64,000 nt of DNA from Maledivibacter sp. (GCA_025210375.1 JAOASB010000004.1:62001-126000), one strand, 5' to 3'; numbered from the stretch's first letter, positions 1-8,585 are shown. Notes: generated by a model from the letters alone, not told the origin. Program-made: numbers and translations.

Positions 1-1
1 A

Positions 2-577
2 AAAACATTAGCAACGAGGGTGCAATCCTACCTTAAGCATCTTCAAACCCATACATTTAAACCAGCTTCCGTTAATAGATTGGATCAGAATACCAGTGGG
101 CTAGTTATTTTTTGTAAAACCTATGAATCCCTAAAGAAATATAACGAGATGATGAGAGATAGAGATATAAAGAAATATTATCTTTGTATAGTTCATGGAA
201 AGGTAAGCAAAGAAGGAGAAATAAAGGGCTATCTTTCAAAAAATACCAAAAAAAATGTTGTTGAGATAGCAAAAAATAATTATAATAATAAGGGTCAGTT
301 TATTCATACAAAATATAGGTCCTTAGAGTGTTATGGTGAATTTACTCTTCTAGAGGTAGAAATACTTACTGGAAGAACACATCAAATTAGAGCATCCTTA
401 AGCAAGATAAACCACCCAATTATTGGTGATACCAAGTATGGGGGGAAGAAGATGAAAAATATAACTACTCAAGTGTTACATGCCTATAAATTAGTTATAG
501 ATGATAAAGAATTTATTAAGCAGAGTAAAGAGATAGAACGCATTATTAAAATACTATCTATAGAGAGTTCCAAGTAA
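2..577 (+). CDS. RluA/RluD-family pseudouridine synthase, 5'-truncated by window edge
   Basis: This enzyme isomerises specific uridines in rRNA or tRNA to pseudouridine. The frame is open from base 2, so the true start lies outside the window; an internal GTG at 20 is not a convincing start. The catalytic motif of the family is visible as NRLDQNTSG, whose Asp is the expected nucleophile. Further on, GRTHQIRASL and HPIIGDTKYGG are the usual C-terminal family blocks. The last five codons and the TAA fall inside a palindromic repeat (558-663), so the C-terminus IESSK looks repeat-derived. The target uridine cannot be told from this fragment. Family assignment is secure; the subfamily (RluC, RluD or RluA) is not. 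Confidence 0.9.
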   Translation, partial: KTLATRVQSYLKHLQTHTFKPASVNRLDQNTSGLVIFCKTYESLKKYNEMMRDRDIKKYYLCIVHGKVSKEGEIKGYLSKNTKKNVVEIAKNNYNNKGQFIHTKYRSLECYGEFTLLEVEILTGRTHQIRASLSKINHPIIGDTKYGGKKMKNITTQVLHAYKLVIDDKEFIKQSKEIERIIKILSIESSK

Positions 578-663
578 ATTTTAATTTATACATATCAAAA
601 TATCCGATGTTTCTTGGGAATTTTGATGTATATAAATTAAAGTTTTGACTGTAATCTCTATAG
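558..663 (-). repeat. Family A palindromic MITE-like repeat, inverted copy
   Basis: This 106-bp imperfect palindrome has ends CTATAGAG and CTCTATAG. Its reverse complement aligns along its length with the copies at 17883-17987 and 50159-50264; shared blocks include TTAATTTATACAT and AAAATATCCGATG. The left end covers the final codons and stop of the preceding pseudouridine synthase gene. No transposase is encoded. It could be a non-autonomous mobile element, or a dispersed 3'-end hairpin. Confidence 0.8.
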
Positions 664-720
664 GGATTTTAGTATAGACTTTAACTTATACTATGAAAAC
701 CCTATATAATTAATTACTGT

Positions 721-751
721 AAAACTTTATTTTATTTTAAAATAAAGTTTT
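721..751. terminator. Perfect 14-bp AT-rich hairpin upstream of the HEPN gene
   Basis: Arms 721-734 and 738-751 are exact reverse complements around a TTT loop, with only one G-C pair. It starts with AAAA and ends with TTTT, as expected of a bidirectional intrinsic terminator. It ends 20 nt before the TTG start of the HEPN gene, so it would isolate that gene from upstream transcription, or fold in its leader and affect its expression. Confidence 0.6.
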
Positions 752-771
752 TTGAAGGGAATGACTTAAGT

Positions 772-1590
772 TTGATTAAATCATATAATGTGATAGTTAA
801 ATTGATTGATAGATATGATTATGGAGGAGCTTTAGAAATACTTAATGAAAAGGGAATGATAGATACTGATTCTGCACTGATAATAAAATCATGTAAATAT
901 GCAGTAAACTTTGACTTCAAAACCGCCCATGGTATTCTAAGGGGTCTATCAGAAGAAAAAAAGAATGAAAAGGATATAATCAAATTAACTAAAAATCTTC
1001 AGCAATTAATAGATGGTGATCCCACTGCAATTTTTTCTGAGCTTATAGAAAATATTGAATTTCAGCTGGTTAATGAAGAATACATTGATTTTTTAGGGCG
1101 GGTATATAGATTTAAGGAAGCGATTTTTAAATATATTTTTGTTAAGAATCATTTGAACAAAAATAAGTTCTCATTTTTGATTGATGCAATGTCAAAACAA
1201 AGAATACTTAAGATACTTAGGAAAAAATACAAGATATTTAATACGAACCTCATATATGGAATTAGCACTTATATAGATAAATATTTAAGTCGCAAAAAAA
1301 ATTATGTTAATATAGTGAGACTCTTAAATTCTGAGAAAATGATAAGCCTTATAGCACTAAGAAATAATTCTATTGTTGGACATGGATTTAGAGGTGTAAG
1401 TAGTGAGGATATTAAAAAAGCCTATGGAAATCCATATAATGTTGTAGATGATTTTAAGTATTGCTTAAATCTTTTAGATATCAATGTGTCAAAAAACAAG
1501 TATATTTGTATAAATGATCTTATAAAACGAGAATTATCCTGCATAAGCTATGATGGGGATAAGTCAGAATGTATCAATAAAGTAATATAA
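772..1590 (+). CDS. Orphan HEPN-domain protein resembling the HEPN part of Csm6/TIGR02710-type CRISPR ribonucleases
   Basis: The start is TTG at 772 behind GAAGGGA; the ATG at 761 is in another frame and stops at once. The 272-residue protein has no signal peptide or membrane segment. Near its end lies R197-N-N-S-I-V-G-H204 followed by GFRGVS, which fits the R-X4-6-H catalytic motif of HEPN ribonucleases. The N-terminal YDYGGAL and the central block with YRFKEAIFKY recall the helical region after the CARF domain in TIGR02710/Csm6-like proteins. No CARF (cyclic oligoadenylate sensor) domain is encoded: the frame is closed by a TGA at 694-696 and nothing resembling CARF precedes it. There are no cas genes or repeats nearby. 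I infer a stand-alone HEPN RNase, possibly stress- or defence-related. The family link comes from motifs only. Confidence 0.6.
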   Translation: MIKSYNVIVKLIDRYDYGGALEILNEKGMIDTDSALIIKSCKYAVNFDFKTAHGILRGLSEEKKNEKDIIKLTKNLQQLIDGDPTAIFSELIENIEFQLVNEEYIDFLGRVYRFKEAIFKYIFVKNHLNKNKFSFLIDAMSKQRILKILRKKYKIFNTNLIYGISTYIDKYLSRKKNYVNIVRLLNSEKMISLIALRNNSIVGHGFRGVSSEDIKKAYGNPYNVVDDFKYCLNLLDINVSKNKYICINDLIKRELSCISYDGDKSECINKVI

Positions 1591-1658
1591 ATTTTATTAT
1601 TATGCATTTATATGATAATATATATTTATTGTGATTGATTTGAAAGGAAGATGCGGTT

Positions 1659-2180
1659 GTGAAGAAAGAAATATTTGAGTGGGTTAAAACAATAGTTATT
1701 TCGGTTATAATTGCCCTTATGATTACAATGTTTATACGACCTACATTAGTAAAAGGACATTCAATGTATCCTACATTAGAGCCAAATAATTATTTGATTA
1801 TAAATAAAATACCCTATATGATCCATGAACCAGAAAGAGGAGATATAGTTGTTTTTAAATCATCCTTAAAAACCTTAAATGGAAAAGAAAAGGATTTAAT
1901 AAAAAGAGTCATAGCTGTTGAAGGCGATGAATTAGTTGTAAATGACGGTAAAACTTATTTGAATGGTGAAGAAATTAAAGAAAATTATATTAATGAAAAT
2001 TATACGGGTGGAGAAGTCGATATAAAAGTTCCTAAGGGACAAGTATTTGTTATGGGTGATAACAGAGGAAATAGCTTGGATAGTAGAGACGAAAGAGTAG
2101 GTACAGTAGATGTCCATACTATTAGAGGAAAAGTTTTAGTTAGGTTATTTCCCTTTAATAAGATTGGAGCAGTTGAATAG
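1659..2180 (+). CDS. lepB: Signal peptidase I
   Basis: This membrane-bound serine protease removes signal peptides from exported proteins. The start is GTG at 1659 behind GAAAGGAAG; the nearby ATG at 1651 is out of frame and stops after three codons. The 173-residue protein has one N-terminal membrane segment (about residues 10-30). It is followed by GHSMYPTL with the catalytic Ser35, KRVIAVEGDE with the general base Lys82, and GDNRGNSLDSR near the C-terminus. The length and single membrane anchor fit the short Gram-positive (SipS-like) type. It stands alone and has its own terminator directly downstream. Confidence 0.95.
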   Translation: MKKEIFEWVKTIVISVIIALMITMFIRPTLVKGHSMYPTLEPNNYLIINKIPYMIHEPERGDIVVFKSSLKTLNGKEKDLIKRVIAVEGDELVVNDGKTYLNGEEIKENYINENYTGGEVDIKVPKGQVFVMGDNRGNSLDSRDERVGTVDVHTIRGKVLVRLFPFNKIGAVE

Positions 2181-2192
2181 ATTATACATTTG

Positions 2193-2218
2193 ACCAGAGA
2201 TTTTTCTCTGGTTTTTTG
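2193..2218 (+). terminator. Terminator after lepB
   Basis: An 8-bp perfect stem (ACCAGAGA with TCTCTGGT) encloses a TTTT loop and is followed by a T run. It begins 12 nt after the lepB stop codon. Confidence 0.85.
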
Positions 2219-2295
2219 TTTAATTTACATAATAAATGCATATCCTATAACTGATAATTAAACAATTTAAATTATCTATGATAAGGAGGAGCGAA

Positions 2296-2724
2296 ATGAA
2301 GGTCAGAAATTTGATGACTAAAGATGTTAGAACAGCTGATATTAATACTTCTTTAACTGAGGTAGCTAAGAGTATGAAAAGTTTAGATGTGGGATCAATT
2401 CCTGTATGTGATAATGATAACAATATAGTAGGAATAGTTACAGATAGAGACATAGTTCTAAGGTTTGTTGCTGCAGGGAGTAGTGAAAATTCTAAGGCCC
2501 AGGATATCATGTCTACCCATATTGTATCAGTTTCACCGGAAACAGATGTCCATGAAGCTGCAAATATAATGGCAAAAAATCAGATTAGAAGACTTCCCGT
2601 TGTTGAAAACGGAAAATTAGAAGGCATAGTGGCTATTGGAGATTTTGCAACTCAAAATATCCATGTAAATGAAGCTGGAGAAGCCCTAAGTGATATATCA
2701 AAGCCTAGTACCCCCATACATTAA
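2296..2724 (+). CDS. Tandem CBS-domain protein
   Basis: A small soluble protein of 142 residues is made almost entirely of two CBS domains (about residues 1-60 and 70-130). CBS pairs bind adenosine nucleotides or similar ligands. The opening MKVRNLMTKDV and later AQDIMSTHIVSVSPETDV and NQIRRLPVVENGKLEGI are typical of free-standing CBS pairs such as Bacillus YhcV. An in-frame ATG at 2278 lies upstream, but AAGGAGG at 2282-2288 sits inside that extension, so 2296 is the real start. No effector domain is fused and no partner is obvious in the neighbourhood, so the ligand and target are unknown. Confidence 0.88.
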   Translation: MKVRNLMTKDVRTADINTSLTEVAKSMKSLDVGSIPVCDNDNNIVGIVTDRDIVLRFVAAGSSENSKAQDIMSTHIVSVSPETDVHEAANIMAKNQIRRLPVVENGKLEGIVAIGDFATQNIHVNEAGEALSDISKPSTPIH

Positions 2725-2783
2725 TATCAATATGTATTAACCATGACATAGTATGACACAAAATAAGCAGAAAAATTTTGAAT

Positions 2784-2826
2784 AAAACTAAAAGTTCCTG
2801 GGAAACAGGAACTTTTAGTTTTTAAT
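2784..2826 (+). terminator. Strong terminator after the CBS gene
   Basis: A perfect 17-bp stem (2784-2800 with 2806-2822) encloses a GGAAA loop and ends in a T run. It closes the CBS transcription unit. The remaining intergenic DNA up to 3108 holds the family B repeat and nothing else I recognise. Confidence 0.92.
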
Positions 2827-2935
2827 CTCAAAAAAATGGTATATATTATATATAAGTATTAAGTTTAGATAGTGCAGGTTAAGCTTGAGATTGAAATTTG
2901 GGGCCAATTCTTTTATGCTTTCATATTTTTACTTG

Positions 2936-3059
2936 ATTGAGCAAATTGCATAATTACCTTTTGTTAAAATCATCTATTATGTATAGTTTTAGAATATCCA
3001 AAGCCATACATCATTTATTATGCAACCAAGTCAAGTTACAATTATGCAATTTCCTCAAT
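2936..3059. repeat. Family B repeat with terminal inverted repeats, copy 1
   Basis: This 124-bp element has nearly perfect terminal inverted repeats of about 19 nt: TTGAGCAAATTGCATAATT at the left, and at the right the reverse complement of TTGAGGAAATTGCATAATT. A second copy at 63484-63608 aligns with it across both ends and much of the interior, for example ATCTATTATGTAT and TTTTAGAAT. It encodes nothing. It ends 49 nt before the start codon of the nucleoside kinase gene. Confidence 0.78.
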
Positions 3060-3108
3060 TCTTAATTAAAAGCTTTACCTTTAAGTAAATTTTTAGGGGG
3101 AATGAAAT

Positions 3109-4773
3109 ATGACTATTAAAGATAAAATCGAAATTACTTTAAAGGGAGGGACAACCTTAGAGTTTGAAAAAGGAATTAGTTTAGAAGAGATAAAAGATAA
3201 GGTTCAAGAAGAATATGATACCTCAATAGTGGCCGCGAAGGTCAATAATAATCTAAGGGAATTAAAATATTCCTTGAACGAGGATGCTGAAATAGAGTTT
3301 GTTGATTTATCCACCTCTATTGGACATAGGATATACCAAAGAAGTTTATCCTTTGTGTTTATTAGAGCTGCAATGGAATTACTTACAGGATGTAAAGTCA
3401 GTGTAGAGCATTCATTAAGTAAAGGACTTTATTGTGAGATAGATTACAAGGAGCTTATTAATGAAGATCATGTAAAGGCTATTGAAAATAGAATGAGGGA
3501 AATTATTAGACAAGATGAGCCCTTTATTAAGAAATCTATACCTAAGGAAAAAGCTAAAGAGATATTTAAACAATTTGGAATGGATGCCAAGGAAAAATTA
3601 CTTAAGTATAGAGAAAAGGATTCTATAAATATATACAGCTGTGGATGGCTTCGAAACTATTTTTATGGATACATGGTTCCTAGTACTGGATATCTTAAGG
3701 AGTTCAGCCTTAAGTTTTATATGCCTGGTTTAATAATTCAGTTTCCCACAAAGGAACAGCCTGATAGTATACCGGAATTTGTGGAACAACCTAAGCTGGC
3801 AGCGGTCTTCCATGAATCTGAAAAGTGGGGAAATATTTTAAATGTTGGTTATGTAGCTAATCTTAATGAAACAATAGATGAGGATAAAATACCTGAACTT
3901 ATAAGGGTTGCAGAAGCTTTGCATGAGAAAAAAATTGCCCAAATTGCCGATAAAATAACTAAAAAGAATAAAAGATTGGTATTGATTGCTGGGCCCTCTT
4001 CATCGGGAAAAACTACCTTCGCTCAAAGATTATTAATACAGCTTAAGGTTAATGGTCTTAATCCAATCACATTATCAACAGATGATTATTTTGTGGATAG
4101 GGAATTAACTCCAAGGGATGAAGAAGGAAATTATGATTTTGAATCATTAGATGCCGTAGATGTAGAATTGTTTAACGATGATCTAACTAAGCTAATACAA
4201 GGACATGAGATCCAAATTCCTACTTTTAACTTTCTTACTGGAAGAAGGGAATATAAAGGCAAGAAATTAAAAATACATAAGGATCAGCCTATTATAATCG
4301 AAGGTATCCACGGATTAAATGAAAAATTAACACAAGATATACCCCATGATAAGAAATTTAAAATATACATAAGTGCATTAACTCAATTAAATATAGATAA
4401 TCACAATAGAATACCAACAACGGATTCAAGATTAATAAGGAGAATTGTTAGGGACAGTAAGTATAGAGGACATTCTGCATTAACTACACTTAGAATATGG
4501 AAGTCAGTTAGAAGAGGCGAAGAGAGAAATATCTTTCCCTTTCAAGAAGAAGCCGATATTATGTTTAATTCTGCACTTGTATATGAATTAGCTGTACTTA
4601 AGAAATATGCTGAACCATTGCTGCGTGAAATTGATGATAAAGAATCTGAATATGCTGAAGCCAAAAGACTGTTAAAATTCTTAAGCTACTTTAAATCAAT
4701 TGATGATGATAAATATATTTTACAAACTTCAATAATAAAAGAATTCACTGGGGGAAGCTGTTTTGTAGAATAA
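3109..4773 (+). CDS. Nucleoside (uridine-type) kinase with N-terminal TGS/threonyl-tRNA-synthetase-like domains
   Basis: This 554-residue fusion has a TGS-like beta-grasp domain at about residues 5-70, then a ThrRS-type second additional domain (about 75-200, including VEHSLSKGLYCEI). A P-loop kinase of the uridine kinase/phosphoribulokinase family follows (about 285-500), with Walker A GPSSSGKT near residue 297 and then LSTDDYFVDRE and EGIHGLNE. The architecture is known in Clostridia and Thermotogae, where it is annotated as nucleoside or uridine kinase. The expected reaction is phosphorylation of a pyrimidine nucleoside at the 5' position. The role of the synthetase-derived domains is unknown. 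The start is ATG behind AGGGGGAATG. It stands alone, with a family B repeat directly upstream. Confidence 0.85.
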   Translation: MTIKDKIEITLKGGTTLEFEKGISLEEIKDKVQEEYDTSIVAAKVNNNLRELKYSLNEDAEIEFVDLSTSIGHRIYQRSLSFVFIRAAMELLTGCKVSVEHSLSKGLYCEIDYKELINEDHVKAIENRMREIIRQDEPFIKKSIPKEKAKEIFKQFGMDAKEKLLKYREKDSINIYSCGWLRNYFYGYMVPSTGYLKEFSLKFYMPGLIIQFPTKEQPDSIPEFVEQPKLAAVFHESEKWGNILNVGYVANLNETIDEDKIPELIRVAEALHEKKIAQIADKITKKNKRLVLIAGPSSSGKTTFAQRLLIQLKVNGLNPITLSTDDYFVDRELTPRDEEGNYDFESLDAVDVELFNDDLTKLIQGHEIQIPTFNFLTGRREYKGKKLKIHKDQPIIIEGIHGLNEKLTQDIPHDKKFKIYISALTQLNIDNHNRIPTTDSRLIRRIVRDSKYRGHSALTTLRIWKSVRRGEERNIFPFQEEADIMFNSALVYELAVLKKYAEPLLREIDDKESEYAEAKRLLKFLSYFKSIDDDKYILQTSIIKEFTGGSCFVE

Positions 4774-4901
4774 AATTATTATAGTCACAAACCATTAAGA
4801 AATTTTAAGTTGACTGATATGTTAGGTTAATTTAAAGTAAAAGTTGCAAGGATATAATGTCCGTATTTAAAATCCTATAATATGATTAGGAGATGAAAAA
4901 A

Positions 4902-5816
4902 ATGCAGCTTTTATTAAATAAGTTAATAGAGAAGAATAGAGCTTGGACAAATTATGGAAAAGTAGCAGATTATATACCAGAGCTTGGAAAGATGGACCCA
5001 CAAAAACTAGGAATTGTAGTTGTTGATACAGGGGGAAAGATCTATAGAGCCGGTGACTATGAAACAAGATTTACTATTCAAAGTATGTCTAAGCCTATAG
5101 TTTTGTTACTAGCACTAATGGATAATGGTGAAGAAGTATTTAAAAAAGTTGGTAAAGAACCCACTGGAGATGCCTTTAATTCTATAATAAGATTAGAGAG
5201 CCTTAATCCATCAAAACCACTAAATCCAATGATAAATGCTGGTGCTATAGCCGTGACTTCATTGATAAAGGGAAATACTACGGAAGAAAAATTCAACAGA
5301 ATCTTAGCGTTATTTAGAAAAATATCTAAAAACCCTAAGCTTGATATCAATATGGAAGTTTACTTAAGTGAGAAAAAAACTGGAGATAGGAACCGCTCAA
5401 TAGCCTATTTTCTGAGGGATTTAGGTATATTGAATGGAGATGTGGAAAGCATACTGGATTTATACTTTAAGCAATGCTCAATTGAGGTATCTTGTGAAGA
5501 TATAGCAAATATGGGTATGCTTTTAGCTAATCAAGGAATTGATAGGGAAAGTGGAATTGTGGTAGCTTCTGAGTATATAACTCAAATTGTTAAGACTTTT
5601 ATGGTTACATGTGGTATGTATGATGCGTCGGGGGAATTTGCTATAAATGTCGGAATCCCTTCAAAGAGTGGAGTCAGTGGAGGGATAATGTGTTCAGTTC
5701 CTAACAAGATGGGCATAGGGGTTATAGGTCCTGCCTTGGATCATAAAGGCAATAGTACGGCTGGGGTCAAGGTTTTAGAGGATTTATCAAAGAAATTGAA
5801 GTTAAGTATATTTTAG
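4902..5816 (+). CDS. glsA: Glutaminase
   Basis: This cytoplasmic enzyme hydrolyses L-glutamine to glutamate and ammonia. It belongs to the serine-dependent beta-lactamase-like glutaminase family. The catalytic S61-M-S-K64 motif is visible in FTIQSMSKP, followed by NPMINAGAI and the C-terminal SGVSGGIMCSVP block. The chosen start gives 304 residues, which is typical of the family. An in-frame ATG at 4893 directly abuts AGGAG (4888-4892), so 4902 with a 9-nt spacing is more likely. The gene is monocistronic, with a terminator downstream. It fits a lifestyle of amino acid fermentation. Confidence 0.95.
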   Translation: MQLLLNKLIEKNRAWTNYGKVADYIPELGKMDPQKLGIVVVDTGGKIYRAGDYETRFTIQSMSKPIVLLLALMDNGEEVFKKVGKEPTGDAFNSIIRLESLNPSKPLNPMINAGAIAVTSLIKGNTTEEKFNRILALFRKISKNPKLDINMEVYLSEKKTGDRNRSIAYFLRDLGILNGDVESILDLYFKQCSIEVSCEDIANMGMLLANQGIDRESGIVVASEYITQIVKTFMVTCGMYDASGEFAINVGIPSKSGVSGGIMCSVPNKMGIGVIGPALDHKGNSTAGVKVLEDLSKKLKLSIF

Positions 5817-5860
5817 AAAGATTATTTATGAATATATATAAAGAATAGTATATAGGATTT

Positions 5861-5891
5861 AGGGTTGTCCGAGGAGGCAATCCTTTTTTAT
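5861..5891 (+). terminator. Terminator after glsA
   Basis: An imperfect 10-bp stem (AGGGTTGTCC with AGGCAATCCT, including G-U pairs and one mismatch) is followed by a T-rich run. The rest of the spacer up to 6158 contains a diverged family A repeat. Confidence 0.7.
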
Positions 5892-5915
5892 TTTAACTAT
5901 TATATAGAAGGGGGT

Positions 5916-6019
5916 ATGAATATTCCATTTAGAACTTTAGTTTATGCATATCAAAGACTCCTAGAGATGATAAATATTTGGATATGTATAAATTAAGATT
6001 TACCTTAAACTCTCTATAA
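5916..6019 (+). repeat. Family A repeat, diverged copy
   Basis: About 104 bp align with the copy at 17883-17987 in the same orientation. Shared blocks include ATATTCCA, TTTATGCATATCAAA and ATATGTATAAATTAAG, and the end TCTCTATAAT resembles the inverted copy at 558-663. The centre has drifted. It lies about 100 nt after glsA and 140 nt before the phosphatase gene. Confidence 0.65.
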
Positions 6020-6158
6020 TAGATTAAAATGTAAAAAAACATTGATGTATTTTGCAGGATAATCTCTACTTATGTCGAATATACAAGCAATGGCTAAATA
6101 GATTTTAATATGTTTGTTTCTAGACAAATACTAATGCTATTTAAACTGGGGTGTTGCT

Positions 6159-7826
6159 ATGATTTTAGAAAAAGGAAAAGAATTATATGAGGTTAAGAGT
6201 GATTATATATTTATTATCTTAACGCTTATTGTAGCATCATTAATATTTGTTTTTTCCATTGTCTGTGAGTATGAGATATATACTGTATTTAGCATGGTTA
6301 ATTTTTTAACTTGGCATACTATTTTAGAATTTATAAGTGTAGTTTTTACATTTATTATTTTTAATAACTGTTATTATTCATATAAGCATACAGGGAGATT
6401 GAGGTTGTTAGTGATTTCATCAACTTGCTTTATAGTAGGCTGCATAGACTTTCTTCATGCATTATCCTATGAAGGAATGCCAGTTACATTTGCACCGAGT
6501 TCTATTGAGATGACAGTTACATATTGGATTATAGCAAGGTTAGTAATGTCTATAGGAATACTTATAGCTTCTATTATTCCCTTCTCAAAAAATACTAAAG
6601 CTGACGAAAAGCTAACTACATTTATGAGCATACTAATGGTATTAGCTTTGTTCTATATAGTTACTTATAAATCCCATACACTTCCTCCATTATTTATTGA
6701 AGGACAGGGATTGACAAGGTTAAAAGTATATTTTGAGTATATAATAATGTTTTTACAAATAATTGCAATAGCTAACTTTATCAAAAGCTATAAAACAAGT
6801 TCTAATAAATATCTTATAATATTATCTTCAGGGCTCATATTAATGACATTTAGCGAAGCTCTTTTTACTCTTTATAAAAGTTCATATGATACCTTTAATT
6901 TTTTAGGGCATATTTATAAGATTGCAGGATTCTATTTAATGTATCGTTCAATTTATAAATATAATATTGATCTGCCGTATAGAAAACTTAAACAAGCCCA
7001 GGAAAGAATTAGTGTATATGCAGATAATCTAGAAACAATTGTTTCTATTAGGACAAAGGAATTTAAAGAAGCAAATGATAAGCTTGTCAAAGAATTGGAC
7101 TATGCTAAGGCTATACAGCAATCCCTATTGCCTCCTGATGTAATAAATTTTAATAATGTAGTATTTTACTCAAATTATTTACCATGTGAGAAGTTAAGTG
7201 GAGATTTTTATGATATATACGAGATAGATAAAAATAATATCGGAATGTACATACTTGATGTTGCTGGGCATGGGGTACCGGCATCATTGCTAACTATGTT
7301 TAGTATTAATAGCATCAAGTCAAATGAGCGATTGATAAAAAGATATAGGGGACTAAAACCCCATAAGAATCTTGAAAATTTTTATCGGGAATTTAATAAG
7401 CTCAGCTTTCCGGAGGAGATGCATATAGTAACTTTTTTTGCTACATATAATAGATTTAATAAGGTTCTTACCTATTGTACAGCAGGAATGAATTGCTATC
7501 CCATTTTAGTTAGAAAAACAGGTGAATATGAATTTTTAGACAAAAGTAAAGGATTTCCCATTTGTCAATTTAGTGAGTTCTACACACCGAAGTATGAAAG
7601 TTCAAAAATCCAATTAAATAAGGGGGATAGGGTTATATTCTATACCGATGGCTTAACGGATATACATAAGAATTCAACCGTTGACCATGGAGATCTGTTA
7701 AAAACCCTATTAGAAAATCATGATAATGATATAAAGAAATTAAATAGTGAATTATTAAAAAATATCAAAAATTCAAGAAAAGATTTTGATGATGATATCA
7801 CATTCTTTATTATGGAAGTATTATAA
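6159..7826 (+). CDS. Membrane sensor (MASE3-type) protein phosphatase of the SpoIIE/PP2C family
   Basis: This is a 555-residue signalling protein. The N-terminal 280 residues form about seven membrane segments. CIDFLHALSYEGM and the preceding TWHTILEF block resemble the MASE3 sensor domain. A coiled-coil linker (about 285-320) leads to a SpoIIE-type PP2C domain. There the metal-binding motifs read SGDFYDIYEID, LDVAGHGVPASLL and IFYTDGLTDIHK, with DDDITFF at the end. Such proteins dephosphorylate anti-sigma-factor antagonists of the SpoIIAA/RsbV class in response to an unknown membrane signal. No RsbV/RsbW-type partner is adjacent. The start is ATG at 6159, with only a weak ribosome binding site (GGGGTG). 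Confidence 0.88.
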   Translation: MILEKGKELYEVKSDYIFIILTLIVASLIFVFSIVCEYEIYTVFSMVNFLTWHTILEFISVVFTFIIFNNCYYSYKHTGRLRLLVISSTCFIVGCIDFLHALSYEGMPVTFAPSSIEMTVTYWIIARLVMSIGILIASIIPFSKNTKADEKLTTFMSILMVLALFYIVTYKSHTLPPLFIEGQGLTRLKVYFEYIIMFLQIIAIANFIKSYKTSSNKYLIILSSGLILMTFSEALFTLYKSSYDTFNFLGHIYKIAGFYLMYRSIYKYNIDLPYRKLKQAQERISVYADNLETIVSIRTKEFKEANDKLVKELDYAKAIQQSLLPPDVINFNNVVFYSNYLPCEKLSGDFYDIYEIDKNNIGMYILDVAGHGVPASLLTMFSINSIKSNERLIKRYRGLKPHKNLENFYREFNKLSFPEEMHIVTFFATYNRFNKVLTYCTAGMNCYPILVRKTGEYEFLDKSKGFPICQFSEFYTPKYESSKIQLNKGDRVIFYTDGLTDIHKNSTVDHGDLLKTLLENHDNDIKKLNSELLKNIKNSRKDFDDDITFFIMEVL

Positions 7827-7841
7827 CTGTAATAACAAATA

Positions 7842-7870
7842 TTGACTAACCTATGTAAAAATATTATAAT
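7842..7870 (+). promoter_or_regulatory. Probable sigma-A promoter for the winged-helix regulator
   Basis: A TTGACT -35 box (7842-7847) and a perfect TATAAT -10 box (7865-7870) are separated by exactly 17 nt. They lie 80 nt before the regulator start codon. Confidence 0.75.
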
Positions 7871-7950
7871 ATATATAAAATTTCATAATTGTTAAACACT
7901 TTCTTTAAGTATTTACAATTAGGTTATCTATTAAAAAAAGGAGTTTGATT

Positions 7951-8523
7951 ATGAAAGATATTTTGGTATTAAGAGAATTAGAACAGATAAAAGCAATTGC
8001 CCATCCCTATAGACTAGAGATAATTGAATCATTTGAGGAATCTGCTGCAACGGCGAAGCAGATTGCTGATAAGATGAATGAGCCCCATGCTAAAGTCAAT
8101 TACCATATAAAGACTTTACTTAAAGTTGGTATATTGGATTTGGTTGAAGAAAAAGTTAAGCTTGGTATAGTAGAAAAATATTATATGCCTGCTGCAAAAA
8201 ATCTTGTTATTGATAGAAATATTTTAAATACAAGCGAAAAAAGTGTACTTGAATCACTAGCCCAGGCATCAATATCCCTATTTGAAAGTATTTCCAAGGA
8301 TTTCTATAAAGCCGTTGAGTATACAAATGAAAAAGAGCATCCCAAAAAGTTTCTATATTATTATGATTACTATTTAACTTTAGATGAGATAAACGACTTG
8401 CAAAAAAATCTAGAGTCTGTACTTATGGAATTTTTAAAAGGGAAAAAGGATAAAAATAGACCAGATACAAAAAGATATGCTATATCCTCATTAATGATTC
8501 CTAAGGTAAAAGATAAAAAGTAA
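7951..8523 (+). CDS. ArsR-like winged-helix transcriptional regulator
   Basis: This 190-residue protein has an N-terminal winged helix of ArsR/helix_turn_helix_5 type. LEQIKAIAHPYRLEIIESF is followed by a recognition region with AKQIADKMNEPHAKVNYHIKTL. The C-terminal half is helical, with a tyrosine-rich stretch (FLYYYDYYLTL), and I recognise no ligand motif in it. The ATG at 7951 lies behind AAAGGAG; an upstream in-frame TTG at 7945 is closer to the Shine-Dalgarno sequence and less likely. It stands directly upstream of the opp operon in the same direction and may control it. That link is positional inference only. Confidence 0.85.
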   Translation: MKDILVLRELEQIKAIAHPYRLEIIESFEESAATAKQIADKMNEPHAKVNYHIKTLLKVGILDLVEEKVKLGIVEKYYMPAAKNLVIDRNILNTSEKSVLESLAQASISLFESISKDFYKAVEYTNEKEHPKKFLYYYDYYLTLDEINDLQKNLESVLMEFLKGKKDKNRPDTKRYAISSLMIPKVKDKK

Positions 8524-8585
8524 TTCATTTCATTTCAAAACACTTCATTTTTTTCTGCATTTATATTTACATGGATACGTATGCC

